Below, in pieces: positions 63,431 to 64,000 of a stretch of DNA of 64,000 nucleotides. The stretch is from Paenibacillus oceani (lineage in GTDB: Bacteria > Bacillota > Bacilli > Paenibacillales > NBRC-103111). The translations under genes were made by a program, and so were the position numbers. The DNA is taken from the NCBI RefSeq assembly GCF_014705615.1, contig NZ_JACXJA010000041.1, positions 1 through 64,000 on the forward strand. Reading direction: 5' to 3'. Each line of letters begins with the position of its first letter. Position 1 is the stretch's first letter. The notes below the pieces were generated by a model. That model was given only the letters and a program-made list of their open reading frames with translations. It was not told the DNA's origin and searched no databases.

Positions 63431-64000
63431 TCACAAGGAGCGGGCAACAGATTTGCGTGCTCTGCGCATCATCGTTCTGTACTCCGAGGGAGTCATGCCC
63501 GTTTTGTCCTGAAATATACAGTAAAAGTGGGGAGGGGATTCGCACCCGATTTCACGTGCAATGTGCTCAATGGGAAGGTCGCTCGTCCGCAAAAAATCTT
63601 TCGCGACCTCAATCCGGGTACTAAGCAGCTTCTGCTTGAAAGAAACGTTATAGTGCTGTTTGAGCAACCGATTAACTTGGCGGGTGCTTAGATTCAATTG
63701 CTCGGCCAGCATTTCCAAGGTCAACTGTTGCCGGTAATCTACAAAAAAACGGTCTATGATGCTGGAGCGCTGATTATCCTTGGCTTTGCTCGGCATCGTG
63801 TACGTGGTGTTGGCGTAGCTATCCCGCACGATTTCCCGGACCGTCCGTACAATAACTTGTGCGAACAGACTTTGGGCATTCGCATACGACCCTAATGAAG
63901 GCGTTTTCAATTCATTTCTGATTTCTTGGATCAGGCGGAAAATCGATTCGTTATGGTCTTTGTTGTAAAGTCCGCTGTAACGGAGACGAGACAGCAGAGA
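63431..64000 (-). CDS. AraC-family transcriptional regulator, N-terminus outside window
   Basis: The frame is open to the window edge, so the gene starts beyond 64000. The visible 189 residues include the C-terminal double helix-turn-helix: LTLEMLAEQLNLSTRQVNRL then LKQHYNVSFKQKLLSTRIEV, and LPIEHIAREIGCESPPHFYC then IFQDKTGMTPSEYRTMMRRA. It is convergent with the binding-protein gene; its own target is likely upstream of it, outside this window. Confidence 0.85.
   Translation of the reverse strand, partial: SLLSRLRYSGLYNKDHNESIFRLIQEIRNELKTPSLGSYANAQSLFAQVIVRTVREIVRDSYANTTYTMPSKAKDNQRSSIIDRFFVDYRQQLTLEMLAEQLNLSTRQVNRLLKQHYNVSFKQKLLSTRIEVAKDFLRTSDLPIEHIAREIGCESPPHFYCIFQDKTGMTPSEYRTMMRRARKSVARSL

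Overview
The window looks like chromosomal DNA of a large-genome, Gram-positive, polysaccharide-degrading soil bacterium of the Paenibacillaceae (Paenibacillus or a close relative). This is inferred from the gene style, with no database search: GGAGG-type ribosome sites, frequent TTG/GTG starts, lipobox solute-binding lipoproteins, LplB/LplC-type sugar permeases, AraC regulators with transmembrane sensor domains, S-layer-homology (SLH) proteins, a FIMAH-domain lyase and a YeeI-type YebC protein. No rRNA, tRNA, CRISPR array, phage or intact transposase was seen.

Layout. 1-1463: rearranged debris of a GLUG/SLH surface protein, part of it inverted. 1788-11673: AraC regulator, Gfo/Idh/MocA oxidoreductase, orphan sugar-binding lipoprotein, GH43-like five-bladed-propeller protein, neutral-ceramidase-like hydrolase, short-chain dehydrogenase and secreted DUF4838 protein, closely spaced like an operon. 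11914-12936: collapsed GH20-like gene. 13113-27588: membrane-bound AraC sensor-regulator, two sugar permeases, their binding protein, then a tight catabolic operon (PcRGLX/YetA-like lyase, nitrilase-fold protein, GH63-like glycosidase, formylglycine-type sulfatase, 2-hydroxyacid dehydrogenase, truncated zinc dehydrogenase). 28002-33445: secreted beta-helix protein and a beta-lactamase-fold hydrolase. 33480-36445: pseudogene cluster (binding-protein tail, PxpC tail, fumarate-reductase-like flavoprotein and iron-sulfur subunits) around one intact gene, pxpA. 36898-44761: a cytoplasmic GntR-type DNA-binding domain fused to a solute-binding domain, divergent from an orphan binding lipoprotein and a 1495-residue heparinase II/III-type lyase. 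44848-54435: dead binding-protein gene, YeeI/YebC, and a 2668-residue SLH-anchored surface protein. 54511-64000: LysR gene, two collapsed oxidoreductase genes, AraC gene divergent from a LamG/propeller protein, Tat-exported pectate-lyase-fold protein, another orphan binding lipoprotein, and a partial AraC gene.

How it fits together. The intact genes describe capture and breakdown of complex, probably acidic and partly sulfated plant or algal polysaccharides: secreted or wall-bound lyases cut the polymer, lipoproteins bind the oligosaccharides, permeases import them, and cytoplasmic lyase, glycosidase, sulfatase and dehydrogenases finish the job under AraC/GntR control. Only one of four intact binding proteins has permeases beside it; the other three resemble one another and probably share permeases encoded elsewhere.

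Most notable items: the GntR/solute-binding fusion with a duplicated 15-bp candidate operator around its divergent promoter; the lyase-nitrilase-sulfatase operon; the repeated pattern of genes that kept both ends but lost their middles; and a possible riboswitch-like leader before the giant SLH gene.
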